Shown: positions 11,824 through 12,507 of the stretch, piece by piece | Numbering within the stretch: position 1 is the first letter of the stretch | How the letters are laid out: every line of letters begins with the position of its first letter | NCBI GenBank assembly: GCA_003218815.1 | Contig: QHON01000125.1 | Coordinates: 1-12,507 of the forward strand | Direction: 5' to 3' | DNA length: 12,507 nucleotides | Source: Verrucomicrobiota bacterium | GTDB lineage: Bacteria; Verrucomicrobiota; Verrucomicrobiia; Chthoniobacterales; UBA10450 | Translations under genes and position numbers: made by a program | Notes under the pieces: model-generated | What the model saw: the letters and a program-made list of their open reading frames with translations, nothing else | The model's database searches: none | Told to the model about the DNA's origin: nothing

Positions 11824-12507
11824 AGTCTCGCTTGCGCCGGGACATTCCCGCAGTGAGCAAAGTTCTCGATGCGCTAGGCGATTACGATCTGCCACGCCCA
11901 CTGATTGTCGATGTTGTCAGGAGAGAACTTTCGAAAGTTCGTGAGAAGGCGGAGACTCCGGAATTCGAATCGATCGTCGATCTTGTGCGCGGCTCGATCG
12001 AGGGGCTTCGCGCCAGCCGGTTACAACCGGTTATCAACGGGACCGGAATTGTCATTCACACGAACTTTGGGCGGGCGCCACTCGCTCCCGAAGCGATTTG
12101 TGCGCTCAGCAAGATCGGTCCGGCGTATTCCAATCTCGAATATGATCTCGGAACCAGCGAGCGCGGTGGGCGGGGCAATTACATCGAGAAGGCGCTCGCA
12201 TTGCTGTGCGGAGCAGAATCGGCCACTGTTGTCAATAATTGCGCGGCGGCGTTGGTGCTGATTGTTCGGCATTTTACCAGGAACAAACCGGAAATTGTAA
12301 TCTCGCGCGGCGAACTGATCCAAATCGGCGGCGGCTTTCGCATCGGCGAAATTATCGAGGCGGCCGGGGCGAGACTGCGCGAGGTCGGCGCGACAAATAA
12401 GACCACGCTCAACGATTACGCGAAAGCAATTGGGCCCAACACAGCTCTCATTCTCAAAGTTCATCGCAGCAATTTCTTCATGAGCGGTTTTGTGGAATCC
12501 CCTCTTT
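11808..12507 (+). CDS. selA: L-seryl-tRNA(Sec) selenium transferase, N-terminal half (partial)
   Basis: PLP enzyme that converts Ser-tRNA(Sec) to Sec-tRNA(Sec) using selenophosphate. 233 codons are visible, about half of a usual 450-470-residue SelA; the window cuts it before the PLP-binding lysine. ATG 11808 is chosen because the N-terminal domain begins normally (VKSRLRRDIPAVSKVL) and it overlaps the selD stop by 16 bases; no Shine-Dalgarno is obvious, consistent with coupling to selD. Family blocks in order: QPVINGTGIVIHTNFGRAPL at about 73-92, SNLEYDLGTSERGGRG about 108-123, VVNNCAAALVL about 141-151, EIVISRGELIQIGGGFRIGE about 162-181, AGARLREVGATNKT about 186-199, ALILKVHRSNFFMSGFVE about 213-230. 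No stop or frameshift is seen. Confidence 0.95.
   Translation, partial: MHDEVKSRLRRDIPAVSKVLDALGDYDLPRPLIVDVVRRELSKVREKAETPEFESIVDLVRGSIEGLRASRLQPVINGTGIVIHTNFGRAPLAPEAICALSKIGPAYSNLEYDLGTSERGGRGNYIEKALALLCGAESATVVNNCAAALVLIVRHFTRNKPEIVISRGELIQIGGGFRIGEIIEAAGARLREVGATNKTTLNDYAKAIGPNTALILKVHRSNFFMSGFVESPL

Noticed and set aside
1..12507. CRISPR array, prophage, insertion sequence or toxin-antitoxin pair
   Set aside because: No spaced direct repeats, transposase, integrase or paired small genes of these kinds were seen.

Overview
The window looks like a chromosomal segment of a Gram-negative, mid-GC soil-type bacterium. The signs are a lipoprotein signal, a predicted outer-membrane barrel, long secreted beta-propeller proteins, and an intact bacterial selenocysteine (Sec) locus. 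The gene content and the VVTGEEVPSAYGAPPG-type barrel protein remind me of Verrucomicrobiota, but that is an impression rather than a demonstrated placement. Every gene I can support is on the + strand.

Left part (1-2189): the C-terminal end of a DEAD-box RNA helicase, a complete ATP-grasp ligase of the PGM1-related type, and a 332-base gap. The gap holds a short remnant resembling the last catalytic half of a vitamin K epoxide reductase (VKOR) and a stem-loop.

Middle part (2190-10186): two large secreted paralogues built on an Asp-box (BNR/sialidase-like) propeller plus a fibronectin-III-like domain. One carries a C-terminal PKD domain and the other a Pro/Thr tail. They flank a small lipoprotein with a DUF3558-like pattern. 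A predicted outer-membrane protein follows. These four genes look like a cell-envelope/secretome block; their substrates cannot be read from sequence.

Right part (10187-12507) is the most interesting. It is a compact Sec locus: a 78-residue Rdx/SelW-like protein with a CxxU motif encoded through an in-frame UGA; selC (tRNA-Sec, UCA anticodon, long variable arm, encoded CCA); selD, whose own catalytic residue is encoded by UGA so that it is itself a selenoprotein; and selA, cut by the window end. Both UGA codons are followed at the expected distance by a stem-loop that fits the bacterial SECIS pattern. Conventional gene calling misses the first protein entirely and starts the second 21 codons late, losing its catalytic Sec and Lys. 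SelD makes selenophosphate, SelA converts Ser-tRNA(Sec) to Sec-tRNA(Sec), and the product is used to decode the UGA codons of the neighbouring selW-like gene and of selD itself. SelB is not in the window.

A REP-like three-way-junction palindrome lies between selC and selD, and a 7-bp tandem repeat abuts the 5' end of selC.
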